This document shows positions 51,861-61,209 of a DNA stretch of 64,000 nucleotides, in pieces. Every line of letters begins with the position of its first letter. Positions within the stretch are counted from its first letter, which is position 1. Made by a program: the position numbers and the translations under genes. This stretch comes from Lachnospiraceae bacterium MD329 (GTDB taxonomy: Bacteria; Bacillota; Clostridia; UBA1381): positions 1-64,000 of the forward strand of contig VIQV01000012.1 of NCBI GenBank assembly GCA_010206265.1. The letters are read 5' to 3'. The notes under the pieces are model-generated. The model saw only the letters and a list, made by a program, of their open reading frames with translations. It made no database searches and was not told the DNA's origin.

Positions 51861-52340
51861 TCAGTTTTCGCTATGATGACATTCTCCATCGTCACAATCA
51901 CATTCAAACTCAAGCTCGATTTCCTCGTGACAATTAGGACATATAATAGCATTGTCGTCATCTATCATATCAAAATCAATCATAACGTCCTCACCGCAGC
52001 CCGGACACTGAATTTCAAAATAATCATCGCCTTCGCCGCTCTCGTAATCGTCGTCATAATCACCGAAAAACTCTTCGCTGTCATCCTCGTCATAGTCCTC
52101 GCTGTCAAATTCATCATCACCATAGACATCATCAGCCATTGCAAACACGCACTCGTCAAGCTCGTCAACAACGTCTTCCACATCATATACTCTGTCGTCT
52201 ATTTCCTCAATAGCGTCAGCCATTTCACCCATAACTTCAAGCAATTTCATAATGAGCTTGCCCTCGTCGCTTTTCGGGCTTATATCAAGACCGTCCGCAT
52301 AACCTTTAAGGTACGAAACCTTTTTAATTAAATCTTTCAT
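51861..52340 (-). CDS. CD1247-family zinc-ribbon protein
   Basis: A 159-residue protein. The N-terminal domain (LIKKVSYLKGYADGLDIS, KLIMKLLEVMGEMADAIEEID) matches the CD1247 N-terminal domain of Firmicutes. The middle is an Asp/Glu tract. The end is a zinc ribbon: CPGCGEDV and ICPNCHEE pairs, then a Cys/His tail (CDCDDGECHH). Function unknown; a regulatory or nucleic-acid role is plausible. It lies 39 bp after efp on one transcript. Confidence 0.8.
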   Translation of the reverse strand: MKDLIKKVSYLKGYADGLDISPKSDEGKLIMKLLEVMGEMADAIEEIDDRVYDVEDVVDELDECVFAMADDVYGDDEFDSEDYDEDDSEEFFGDYDDDYESGEGDDYFEIQCPGCGEDVMIDFDMIDDDNAIICPNCHEEIELEFECDCDDGECHHSEN

Positions 52341-52379
52341 AAGTATACCTGTTAAATCCTTTCAAATAATCTCAGCAGA

Positions 52380-52940
52380 TTATTTAACTCTTTCCATATA
52401 CTCTCCTGTTCTTGTATCAACTCTGATTACCTCGTTTATATCAACAAACAAAGGTACCTGAATTGTTGCGCCTGTTTCAAGCGTTGCCGGCTTTGTTGCG
52501 TTAGTTGAAGTATTTCCCGCAAAACCGGGCTCTGTTTCTGTAATCTGTAATTCTACAAAAGTAGGCGGTTCAACACCGAAAACATTACCCTTGTATGACA
52601 TTACCTTACATACGTCATTTTCCTTGACAAACTTCATCTGCTCTTCAATCTCACCTTTAGCGATATCAAGCATATCAAAAGTTTCATTATCCATAAAGTG
52701 ATAGAAATCATCATCTCCGTATGAATATGCCATATCCTTTCTGTCAATATGTGCTTCTTCAAACTTTTCTGTAGGTCTGAAAGTTTTTTCAACAACACCG
52801 CCGCTTATTATATTCTTTAGCTTTGTTCTTACGAATGCTGCTCCCTTTCCCGGCTTAACGTGCTGAAATTCGACAATCTGATATACGTTTCCCTCGTGCT
52901 CAAAGGTTCTTCCGTTTCTAAAATCGCCTGCTGTAATCAT
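52380..52940 (-). CDS. efp: Elongation factor P
   Basis: A 186-residue EF-P. The KOW-like first domain has [18 protein letters not shown], with the modification-loop lysine in GKGAAF. OB domains follow ([28 protein letters not shown] end). It relieves ribosome stalling at polyproline. Ribosome site GGAGGA. Own promoter upstream. Confidence 0.95.
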   Translation of the reverse strand: MITAGDFRNGRTFEHEGNVYQIVEFQHVKPGKGAAFVRTKLKNIISGGVVEKTFRPTEKFEEAHIDRKDMAYSYGDDDFYHFMDNETFDMLDIAKGEIEEQMKFVKENDVCKVMSYKGNVFGVEPPTFVELQITETEPGFAGNTSTNATKPATLETGATIQVPLFVDINEVIRVDTRTGEYMERVK

Positions 52941-52984
52941 AAATATATCCTCCTAAATCTTTTGTGATTTAATCTAATACTTAT

Positions 52985-53013
52985 ATTTTAATATATTTTC
53001 CAAAAAAAATCAA
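52985..53013 (-). promoter_or_regulatory. Promoter of efp
   Basis: TTGATT (53008-53013), 17-base spacer, TAAAAT (52985-52990): the same hexamers and spacing as the rpsB promoter. Confidence 0.65.
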
Positions 53014-53055
53014 GATATTAGTAAAAATAATTATAATTTTTTTCTATATATGAAA

Positions 53056-53076
53056 AATACTCCCTAAGGAGCATTT
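53056..53076 (-). terminator. Small hairpin before the palindromic element
   Basis: A short CTCC-CTAA-GGAG hairpin followed by TATTTTTC on the minus strand. Weak. Confidence 0.35.
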
Positions 53077-53085
53077 ATTATATTC

Positions 53086-53173
53086 ATTACAAGGTATATA
53101 CAGTAACAAGGATAGGGAGAGAGAAAGTTCCTTGGGTGGAAGGGTAACAAGATTTTAGTATATACCCTGTAAT
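53086..53173. repeat. 88-bp element with 16-base inverted ends
   Basis: ATTACAAGGTATATAC and GTATATACCCTGTAAT pair with one mismatch across a 56-base centre that itself contains two GTAACAAG copies. It is either a small mobile palindromic repeat or a structured RNA between fucI and efp. It encodes no protein. Confidence 0.55.
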
Positions 53174-53194
53174 CAATACAATATTATTATGAAC

Positions 53195-53220
53195 GGATAT
53201 GCGGCAAAAGCCGCATATCC
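53195..53220 (-). terminator. Terminator of the carbohydrate cluster (after fucI)
   Basis: GGATATGCGGC / GCCGCATATCC, perfect 11-bp stem with 4-base loop, 12 bases after the fucI stop; the downstream T-run is poor. Confidence 0.65.
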
Positions 53221-53231
53221 AATATTCATTT

Positions 53232-55013
53232 TTATCTGTACATAGGTCCGTAGTTTTTACAAGCCGCATAGTCTGCCGCCTGTGCGTCCTCCGTTCCGAA
53301 TGATGACCAAACGTGCGGACGGTATACCTTTTCATCAGCTACATTATGCATTGTTACAGGAATCCTGAGCATTGAGCATAGTGTTATTAAATCTGCTCCA
53401 ACGTGTCCGCCTACAGTAACGCCGTGATTAGCTCCCCAGTTTGCCATTACACTGTATACGTCAGTAAACGCACCTGTACCTGTTAAAACAGGCGCAAACC
53501 AAGTTGTCGGCCAGGTCGGGTCTGTACGCTTGTCAAGCTTATCGTGAACATCGTCGTCAAGGTTACAGGTATAACCTTCTGCTATCTGAATAACAGGTCC
53601 TATTCCCTCGACAAGATTTACTCTCAGCATTGTAACAGGCATTTCCGCCTTTGTTCTGAAATGGCTTGAAAATCCGCCGCCTCTGAAATACTCATAATCG
53701 GCTCTGCACCAATCTGTGGCCTCAATGCACGCTTTTATATCTTCGTCAGTCATATTCCACCATTCTTTTTGAGTACCGTTACCATTTTTGTCCTTAGACG
53801 CTCCCGTACAGTCAAGCGCAGTTGCACCGGAATTTATAAGATGAATTATTCCCTGTTCTGCCTTGCCGGTAAGCTCTTTGCCAGTAACACGTTTAACAGC
53901 CTCAGGTGACCAGTATGTACGAACGTCGTGGAATGCAGGAGCTTTACCTGTAACAAGCGTGGCAAGCAGCATTGAAATACCGTTTAACGTATCATTCTCA
54001 GTTGCAAACGGCGTAGGCATTTTCTTGCCGTTCCAGTTAAATGACGACGCCATAATTGCCTCTGTAAAATCAGCATTCGGCAGCCAGTCTGTCCAGTTGC
54101 GCTGTCCCTGAAAACCGCCTACTATGGCATTCTTGCCAAGTGATTCCTCGTGCCAGCCCATTTCGGCAAGCTTTTCATTTCCGTAGAGAATATCATTTAC
54201 GATTATTGTAAATTTAGCGATAAACTCCCAATCCTTATCAGCAGGAACTACTTTTGATTTTGTAATAATTTCAGGGAAATTCTTGCCTGAATTTTTATCA
54301 AAGCCTTCAGGACAGTTTTCCTTTATCCATTTAAGCGCTTTTTCATACTCGTCCTTATCATATATACCCAGAGTTATTCTTCTAAGTATTTCTGTAAGGT
54401 CAACAAATTCAGCTCTTATACCGAGATACTTCTGCATAAAAGACATATCGCAGTATGAGCCTGCAATACCCATTGATACACCGCCAAGGTTTACATATGA
54501 CTTATTCTTCATCTGTCCTACTGCAATTGCGCCCTTTGCCCAGCGTATCATCTTTTCCGCAACATCTTCGGGAACAGTGTTATCATCAATATCCTGTACG
54601 TCGTGACCGTACATTGAAAATGCAGGAAGTCCTCTCTGTGCGAATGCCGCCATAACAGCAGCCAGATAAACCGCACCCGGACGCTCCGTTCCGTTAAATC
54701 CCCATACAGCCTTTACCGTATCCGAGCTCAAATCCATAGTTTCCGAGCCGTAGCACCAACACGGAGTAACTGCAAGTGACGCACACACATTCTGTGTTGA
54801 AAAATAATCATTGCACTTTGCCGCCTCTGCGCCTGAACCGATTGTACACGGTGAAATTACACATTCAACAGGCATTCCGTCCTGATAATGCACATTGCTT
54901 TCAATCAGCTCCTTCGCCGCCTTTGCCATTGCCATTGTCTTTTCTTCAAGACTTTCTCTTACACCGCCCCAGCGGCCGTCAATTGTAGGTCTTATTCCTA
55001 TTCTTGGTTTCAT
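53232..55013 (-). CDS. fucI: L-fucose isomerase
   Basis: A 593-residue protein, the E. coli FucI length. Family segments: PRIGIRPTIDGRWGGVRESLE at the start, GGFQGQRNWTDWLPN, MPTPFATENDTLNGISML, and a C-terminal H-rich WGANHGVTVGGHVGADL. It converts L-fucose (also D-arabinose) to L-fuculose using Mn2+. It is last in the cluster. No fuculokinase or aldolase lies in view. Confidence 0.93.
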   Translation of the reverse strand: MKPRIGIRPTIDGRWGGVRESLEEKTMAMAKAAKELIESNVHYQDGMPVECVISPCTIGSGAEAAKCNDYFSTQNVCASLAVTPCWCYGSETMDLSSDTVKAVWGFNGTERPGAVYLAAVMAAFAQRGLPAFSMYGHDVQDIDDNTVPEDVAEKMIRWAKGAIAVGQMKNKSYVNLGGVSMGIAGSYCDMSFMQKYLGIRAEFVDLTEILRRITLGIYDKDEYEKALKWIKENCPEGFDKNSGKNFPEIITKSKVVPADKDWEFIAKFTIIVNDILYGNEKLAEMGWHEESLGKNAIVGGFQGQRNWTDWLPNADFTEAIMASSFNWNGKKMPTPFATENDTLNGISMLLATLVTGKAPAFHDVRTYWSPEAVKRVTGKELTGKAEQGIIHLINSGATALDCTGASKDKNGNGTQKEWWNMTDEDIKACIEATDWCRADYEYFRGGGFSSHFRTKAEMPVTMLRVNLVEGIGPVIQIAEGYTCNLDDDVHDKLDKRTDPTWPTTWFAPVLTGTGAFTDVYSVMANWGANHGVTVGGHVGADLITLCSMLRIPVTMHNVADEKVYRPHVWSSFGTEDAQAADYAACKNYGPMYR

Positions 55014-55035
55014 TTTATCTACTTCCTTTCTTTTA

Positions 55036-56199
55036 TTATATACTTGAATATATTACATTTCTAAGTCTTGGCTGATAGTATTCTTCCTGCGGATTAAGCA
55101 TATGATGAGCATAAAATACAGCTAAATTCAAATCCGGATCTATCAGTATATTTGCGCCTGCCGCGCCGCCCCAGCCAAATTCGCCTATCGAACCGTTCGA
55201 GCCTGCCGCGGCTCTGTCAACCATTGTCCTTACGCCAAGACCGTAGCCGTAGCCGGCAAGCCGGCGCCAGTTATATCCCTTCATCTGCTCGCTGTTTAAC
55301 TGATTTGTTCTTAACAACTCAACAGTGCCAGAGCCGATTATCCTGTTGTTGTTTACCCCAAGGCCTTTGTTTGCAAGCGCTGCCGCAAATTTTGCATAAT
55401 CCTTTACAGTTGTGATTATTCCTGCTCCGCCGCTATCATATTCTTCTCCCGGCACCAGCGAATTGCCACCTCCTGTGTTCTTGATAACACCTCTGCTGTT
55501 CTGACTGTTTTGCAGAGTAACAATGTCTTTTTCTCCGCCTGTATCATAAATATACTGCTGTGCCATACGATTTTTTATCTCGTCTGACGCGTGATAACAG
55601 GAATATTTCATATCCAAAGGTTCAAATATATTCTGCTTTACATATTCCGAAAAACGTTTTCCCGAAATCACCTCTACAACAGCGGCAAGAATATCGTGGC
55701 ATAAGCTGTAGCCCCAGCTCTCACCAGGTTCAAACTGCAGCGGGTCTTTTGCGATACATTTTACAACAGTCTGCGTGTCCATTTTTCCGCCCGTTATTTC
55801 TTTTGCCTTTTTAAATGCGTCGGTATCCATATTATAGGTTAACCCTGCCGTCATTGTAAACAGATTACGCAGTGTAATTGGATTCTTTGCCTTTTCTATT
55901 CGTTCTCCGCTTTTTACATACATTTCTTTAAATTCGGGAATATACTCATACAACGGGTCGCTTAACAAGAATTTTCCCTGTTCATATAGCTGCAAAGCCG
56001 CTGTTACCGTAGCAACCTTTGAACACGAATAAATATTTATATTTTCTTCGCCTGTCATCTTTATCTTATTTTCCAAATCAGAATATCCCGAACTGTATTC
56101 GAACACTTTCTGACCGTCCTTATAGACCACCGCGCTGTTACCGGGAATAATCCAATCAGTCAGACTGTCCATAAAGTTTTTTAAATTTTTAAAATCCAT
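55036..56199 (-). CDS. Serine hydrolase, beta-lactamase class C/EstB-like
   Basis: A 387-residue protein. SCSK (about 58) is the S-x-x-K nucleophile and base, YSLCHD (about 165) the Tyr motif, and SGAGGIT or WGGAAG later. No signal peptide, and the Asn of the YSN motif is Leu, as in EstB-type esterases, so penicillin hydrolysis is unlikely. In a polysaccharide locus it may remove acyl or acetyl esters. Cytoplasmic. Confidence 0.82.
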   Translation of the reverse strand: MDFKNLKNFMDSLTDWIIPGNSAVVYKDGQKVFEYSSGYSDLENKIKMTGEENINIYSCSKVATVTAALQLYEQGKFLLSDPLYEYIPEFKEMYVKSGERIEKAKNPITLRNLFTMTAGLTYNMDTDAFKKAKEITGGKMDTQTVVKCIAKDPLQFEPGESWGYSLCHDILAAVVEVISGKRFSEYVKQNIFEPLDMKYSCYHASDEIKNRMAQQYIYDTGGEKDIVTLQNSQNSRGVIKNTGGGNSLVPGEEYDSGGAGIITTVKDYAKFAAALANKGLGVNNNRIIGSGTVELLRTNQLNSEQMKGYNWRRLAGYGYGLGVRTMVDRAAAGSNGSIGEFGWGGAAGANILIDPDLNLAVFYAHHMLNPQEEYYQPRLRNVIYSSI

Positions 56200-56211
56200 A
56201 ATACCTCCGAT

Positions 56212-58470
56212 TTAAATAACTATGCTGACATCTTTATCCGACTCAGGTATGAATACTTTTTCATTTTTAGTGATTGTAATATCATACATATGTCCTCGAA
56301 ATACCCTCGTAATCTTAGCAGGCAGCATTTCGTCCGCAAGACACGGGTCAATTTCAAGTCCATCCCATTTTGCGCGTATACCAAACATATACTGAGTAAC
56401 CGCAATATACATCCAAGCCGCAGTTCCTGTAAGCCACGACACGTTTGCAAGTCCGAATTTATCGCTTTCAGGTCCGAAAATATTTGATGCGTACACATAA
56501 GGCTCCGCCTTATAACGCCATTCGCCTGCCTTTTGCTGTGCTATCATCGGTAAAAGCTGATGATAATACTTATAGGCTCTTTCCGGATGTTTTAATATAC
56601 ATTCCGCAATAATTGCCCACGTATTTGCGTGGCAGAACACACTGCCGTTTTCTCCGCAGCCTTTATTGTAATATGTAAGCGGATCTTCCTTTGTCGGATA
56701 ATCCTGCATTGACGGATGTATTTTTTTTATTCCAAGTTCAGTATCAAGATACTTGTTTACATTGTCCATAGCGGTGTTTCCGTTATCACCCATACCGCTT
56801 ATTACAGACCAGCTCTGCGTGTTAAGCCATATTTTCGCCTGAGGCTCTTTTTCACTTCCTATGTAGCGACCCTCGTCTGTTATACAACGTATATACCACT
56901 TACCGTCCCACGCCTTTTCGTTAACAAGCTTTTTCTGAGTTTCATATATATCAAGGTACTTTTGGCTGTCCTCACCTTTAAGCGCGGCAATTTCAGCTAT
57001 CATTCTCAAAACAGTTCCGAACTGCATAGATGTCCATATACTCTCGCCCTTACCTTTACGGCACACCTTATAAAGCATATCGTTCCAGTCAGAAGAAAGC
57101 ATAAGCGGAAATCCGTTTTTACCGAGGCTTGCCATACAGAAACCAATTGATTTCTTGATATGCTCCCACACCGTTGCGCTGCCTCCGTCATAAAAATCCA
57201 CAACTTCGTCAAGATAATCAAGAATGCCTTCCTCCATAATTATATGGTAGCAGGTCATTACGAGCCATAAGTGATTATCACTGTGAATACGCGTTACAGG
57301 TTCCCAGCCTTCCGTCGGGAAACAATAGTGATTGCAGTGACCATCCTGATACTGCTGTGTAAACAAAAGATTCAGTTTATTTTTCGCTCTTCTAAGGTCA
57401 AACGGTACCATTGCCAAAATATCCTGAGCCGTATCTCTTACTCCGACGCCGCGGAAAGTTCCCGTTGCATAATAGCTTATATTACGCGAAAACTGGAAAT
57501 TACGCTCCGCCTGATACGGGTTCCATATATTTATCATTGTCTGAGCGTCTTTATCAGGTATTTCACACTGGAATTTACCAAGATAATTGTCCCACTGTTC
57601 CTTTAGTCTGTTATATGATTTATTAACAAAATCCTTTTCCCTGCAATGACTAACGCTCTTTTTTATATCCTCCTCCGTCATTGCCGTACCAAGAAAAATA
57701 TTTACTGTCTTTTCCTCTCCTGCTTTAAGCTCTATATCAATCTGAAGAGCAAAACACGGGTCGCCGCCGTAAAGAGTTGAGTTTGTACATTTTCCCGTTT
57801 CAACATTCTGAGGATTTTCCTCACTTCTGTAAGCTCCTACAAATTCATCACGGTCACAATCAAATGCCGTAACCTCCGTATCCGCCGCAAAGTATACAAG
57901 CGGTGTTTCGTTTGGTCGGGGCTGATCCTCCACTCCGTATTTATATACCAGAATATCTTCAAGATTATATGCGGTAAGCTGATGTTTGTTATAACACTGC
58001 CACTGTAATTCGCGCATAAATTCCATCATACCCAGTTCTACATAAGGGAAAACAGAAATCTTTTTGTCACTGTCCGATTTTATTTTCAGACTCCATATAA
58101 GAGCGTTTTCATATTCGCCCACAAAATATGTACTGTTAACCGCCAAACCATTCTTCTTAGCCTCAAAACGAGTATATCCCATACCGTGCGTTGAGCTCCA
58201 CTCATCAGGCTTTACCTTACACGGTTCGTTTGTCGGACACCATATATCTGCACCGTCCTTAATGTATGTATAAAAACCGCTTCTGTCAGTCGGAAGATGG
58301 AAAAAACGATAGTGGTTTATTCTCCATATCTGCGGTGATTTATAGAATGCCACTCCTCCGCCTGCCTGAGAAATCATAGTATGGAATGTACCGTTTGAAA
58401 GGTAGTTCATCCACGGTGTCGGTGTATTATATTTATCAAAAGTTATTTCCCTGTTATTAAATTTATACAT
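56212..58470 (-). CDS. GH94-like glycoside phosphorylase (cellobiose-phosphorylase family)
   Basis: A 752-residue protein. GVGVRDTAQDILAM (about 335-350), DWNDMLYK with the general-acid Asp (about 465), and RYKAEPYVYA (phosphate-binding end) fit GH94 (former GT36). These enzymes cleave beta-glycosides with inorganic phosphate. The substrate cannot be told from sequence. Intact frame, no signal peptide. It starts 2 bp after the DUF4886 gene's stop. Confidence 0.88.
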   Translation of the reverse strand: MYKFNNREITFDKYNTPTPWMNYLSNGTFHTMISQAGGGVAFYKSPQIWRINHYRFFHLPTDRSGFYTYIKDGADIWCPTNEPCKVKPDEWSSTHGMGYTRFEAKKNGLAVNSTYFVGEYENALIWSLKIKSDSDKKISVFPYVELGMMEFMRELQWQCYNKHQLTAYNLEDILVYKYGVEDQPRPNETPLVYFAADTEVTAFDCDRDEFVGAYRSEENPQNVETGKCTNSTLYGGDPCFALQIDIELKAGEEKTVNIFLGTAMTEEDIKKSVSHCREKDFVNKSYNRLKEQWDNYLGKFQCEIPDKDAQTMINIWNPYQAERNFQFSRNISYYATGTFRGVGVRDTAQDILAMVPFDLRRAKNKLNLLFTQQYQDGHCNHYCFPTEGWEPVTRIHSDNHLWLVMTCYHIIMEEGILDYLDEVVDFYDGGSATVWEHIKKSIGFCMASLGKNGFPLMLSSDWNDMLYKVCRKGKGESIWTSMQFGTVLRMIAEIAALKGEDSQKYLDIYETQKKLVNEKAWDGKWYIRCITDEGRYIGSEKEPQAKIWLNTQSWSVISGMGDNGNTAMDNVNKYLDTELGIKKIHPSMQDYPTKEDPLTYYNKGCGENGSVFCHANTWAIIAECILKHPERAYKYYHQLLPMIAQQKAGEWRYKAEPYVYASNIFGPESDKFGLANVSWLTGTAAWMYIAVTQYMFGIRAKWDGLEIDPCLADEMLPAKITRVFRGHMYDITITKNEKVFIPESDKDVSIVI

Positions 58471-58471
58471 A

Positions 58472-59209
58472 TTATATCCTCCTGTACTGCTCTGCTGCTT
58501 TATGAGCGCAGGTCTGTGCCGTTTTTTTATCCTGTTCTGTTACAGGTTCATCAAATTCTGCAAAGCTGTTATCTGCACAATTTTTACCCGTCAGAGTTTC
58601 ATACCACACATATCCAAGCGCCAAACGTCCAAGTCCCAATGACGCGTGGAAGGTATCTCGGTGAATATGCCCTGCGCCTGCCTTTATTAAATTCTGAAAC
58701 GTTTCACCGCCCGGAATAAGCTCCATACCGCCCAGTTTCTGAGCTGCTTTCGCATATGCCGATTTCAAGTCATCAAACATTTCTGTTTGATTTTTATATC
58801 CAAGCTCTTTTGTAAGCCTGTCACTATCCTGCTCATACGCCCACGTCTGATGGAGCATAATTTTTGATTTAGGCGCGTGTATGCGTACATAATCTGCAAG
58901 CGCTCCCAGATACGGCTGATATGTATTGTAATCAATACTCAGACTGCTTGCCTGCTGTAATGTTACAACGTCCCACACATCACTTTGAAGTGCCTGACGT
59001 ATCGATACCTTAATACCTGTTCTTTCGCCGTTAAATTCAAAATCATAATCCGCCGCGTCATTATGCATATTGGCATAATGTCTTGACAGAGGACAGCCCC
59101 CTATAAACAGGTTCACCGTTTTCATTTCTGTCACGTCAGCTTTCGCTATATTATGCAGATAACGCATAGCGTCGCTTGAAAAGCTGTTTCCTATCGCCAA
59201 TACCTTCAT
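58472..59209 (-). CDS. DUF4886 SGNH-type hydrolase
   Basis: A 245-residue protein. LAIGNSFSSDAMRYLH (GNSFS nucleophile block), LQQASSLSID, and RDTFHASLGLGRLALGYVW (D-x-x-H) fit the DUF4886/SGNH hydrolase fold. A carbohydrate deacetylase or esterase role is likely in this cluster. No signal peptide. Confidence 0.82.
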   Translation of the reverse strand: MKVLAIGNSFSSDAMRYLHNIAKADVTEMKTVNLFIGGCPLSRHYANMHNDAADYDFEFNGERTGIKVSIRQALQSDVWDVVTLQQASSLSIDYNTYQPYLGALADYVRIHAPKSKIMLHQTWAYEQDSDRLTKELGYKNQTEMFDDLKSAYAKAAQKLGGMELIPGGETFQNLIKAGAGHIHRDTFHASLGLGRLALGYVWYETLTGKNCADNSFAEFDEPVTEQDKKTAQTCAHKAAEQYRRI

Positions 59210-59223
59210 TTTTCAAATCCCTT

Positions 59224-61185
59224 TCATTCAAATACTGCCATCTGGTGACATTCCAATTTTTTTATCTGTGCCGTAACTCGTCCGTTTTCATAAGTAAACG
59301 GAATCTCCTCCATCTGGGGAGCAAGATAAACACGGCTTATATTTTTATCGGTTCTTATACTTACCGATACATCATATACAGGCAGTATATCCTCTATTAT
59401 TTCAACTCCGTTTCCGCGCTTTACAGGACTTGCATAAAGCAAGTGACATATCTGTCTGCTATTCTGCTCCATAAGCGTTGCAACTCCCTGCGCGGGAAGA
59501 TTTGTTATAAGAGTTTTTCTTTCCCCAAGCAGTCTGTCAAGCGCAAAAACCGTTATTTGCTTTAAATGTATTTCTCCGCTTACGGCATAATCATTAAAGA
59601 TATCCCAAGCGATATATATTCCGTCCTGTCCTTCGGTCATTCCTGCTCCTCCGTATTCGCCGCTGTTCGGCGTATGCTGATGTGAGCAGAAATGTTTATA
59701 TGAACGGTTAAAGTACGGATTTTCACGTGCACCAAGCTCTGTACCGATACATCGTACTCTTTCACCGCTGCCGTACATCACATATCCCGTATCACCCATA
59801 CCATCAATTTTTACAGATGGTCTGAAATAATCAGGTCTGTACGGACTTTCCTTAACCCACTCTGCGCCAAGGTCAAGACAAAATTCATTCTTATCCTCAT
59901 ATAAAGCTGATTTTCCCGTAGCAAGTATCTTACCGCCGTTTTGGCAGAATTGTTTTAATTTCATCGCAAATTTCTCGTCTGCTCTTATTACATCAGGCAG
60001 TATGACCACCTTATATTTATCAAGCTCCGTTTCAAAATCTGCCACGTCAAACAGATACTTTCCTTCGAGCAAAATCCTGCTTACACCGCTGCCCGAATCA
60101 TCTACCTGCGTCATCTGACCCGTACTTAACTCACGGCTGTATGCCTCCGGCGCTATTACGGCAATATCTGCCACAGCTGTAACATTATCAAGCCAAGGTT
60201 CTTTCTCCTTCAACTCTGAATACGCGCGTCCTATCAAGTCATATGTAACCATATCCATTTCACCATTCGGAGCTAACTGGTCGCCTATTGAACATTTTGC
60301 TCCGTTTGCCGCAGCCAATGACACCTCATATCTGAGCGCATTTGGGTGCTTAAAACCCCCGAATTCTCCCCAAGAGCTATGGAATTTACCTGTCATACCA
60401 AGATATTCTATATCCAAGCCCTGACAGTATCTCGCTGAAAACGGAAAATGATCATAACCCCATCCGCCCGTAGGCAGACTCTCAATCTCCAAATGTGTGT
60501 TATAGTGAGCCAAATCACGCCTGCCCTGACGAATATGTCCCCCGTTATGAAACAGCGGAAGTCCCTTTTTATACTTATCAACCGCCGCGCGTGTTTTTTC
60601 GGCATATCTCTTATACACCATTTCTGAGTGCTCCAGAACCGCTTTTTCATCATATGGGTCCATTCCCATTGCAGTACGCTCCGCTATACAACTCTGACAA
60701 TAGCACGGCTGAACACCGACAATATCAAGGAATATTCCGTCAGCGTCATAATTTTTGCATACCTCTTCAATCTGTTCTATTAAATAATCCAGATACGGAG
60801 AAGACATACAAAGCTTATGATAACCTGCTTCAGTAAAATCCTTTGCCCACATTGTAGACTCGTCTTTATTTCTGACAAGCCATTCACGGTGACGGCGAGC
60901 TGTTTTTTCGTCCAGCCCTGCCGATATATATACAGGCGTCTTTACTCCTATCTCGTGTGCCGCCTCAATCTGCGCCCCCAGCAAGTCAAAATTAAGATGA
61001 GGATGCATTTCATTAGTTTTTGTCGGGTGATACGACCACCCGTGATGGCATTTTGCAAACAATGTAACAGAATTTACGCAACCTTTTTTTAGCGCCGCCT
61101 GAAACTGTTCCTTATTAAATTTTTCTCCTATATTCTCTATCATTTCACTTGTGTGAAAATCAAGATTTACTTGTCTGAAATTCAA
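59224..61185 (-). CDS. GHL6/beta-galactosidase-trimerisation-type glycosidase (possible GH151 alpha-L-fucosidase)
   Basis: A 653-residue protein. VNLDFHTSE at the start, VTLFAKCHHGWSYHPT, YDADGIFLDIVG (barrel active-site strand) and a glutamine-amidotransferase-like trimerisation domain (about 335-480) match 'hypothetical glycosyl hydrolase 6' (GHL6) plus beta-galactosidase trimerisation proteins, the architecture of GH151. GH151 members are alpha-L-fucosidases, which would suit fucI in the cluster. The start is a TTG at 61185; AAGGAG lies 11 bases upstream, and an out-of-frame ATG...TGA of four codons overlaps it (TTGA). The TTG is chosen because the conserved N-terminus follows. Confidence 0.8.
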   Translation of the reverse strand: MNFRQVNLDFHTSEMIENIGEKFNKEQFQAALKKGCVNSVTLFAKCHHGWSYHPTKTNEMHPHLNFDLLGAQIEAAHEIGVKTPVYISAGLDEKTARRHREWLVRNKDESTMWAKDFTEAGYHKLCMSSPYLDYLIEQIEEVCKNYDADGIFLDIVGVQPCYCQSCIAERTAMGMDPYDEKAVLEHSEMVYKRYAEKTRAAVDKYKKGLPLFHNGGHIRQGRRDLAHYNTHLEIESLPTGGWGYDHFPFSARYCQGLDIEYLGMTGKFHSSWGEFGGFKHPNALRYEVSLAAANGAKCSIGDQLAPNGEMDMVTYDLIGRAYSELKEKEPWLDNVTAVADIAVIAPEAYSRELSTGQMTQVDDSGSGVSRILLEGKYLFDVADFETELDKYKVVILPDVIRADEKFAMKLKQFCQNGGKILATGKSALYEDKNEFCLDLGAEWVKESPYRPDYFRPSVKIDGMGDTGYVMYGSGERVRCIGTELGARENPYFNRSYKHFCSHQHTPNSGEYGGAGMTEGQDGIYIAWDIFNDYAVSGEIHLKQITVFALDRLLGERKTLITNLPAQGVATLMEQNSRQICHLLYASPVKRGNGVEIIEDILPVYDVSVSIRTDKNISRVYLAPQMEEIPFTYENGRVTAQIKKLECHQMAVFE

Positions 61186-61209
61186 CCTTTTGCCATCTCC
61201 TTCCCAATG

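Noticed and set aside
53041-53200. Known riboswitch upstream of efp
   Set aside because: I could not match the palindromic element to any riboswitch consensus, and the efp promoter lies downstream of it, so it is not in the efp leader.
55036-56199. AmpC-type antibiotic resistance beta-lactamase
   Set aside because: No signal peptide, the YSN motif is YSL, and it sits within a carbohydrate cluster. EstB-like hydrolase is more likely.
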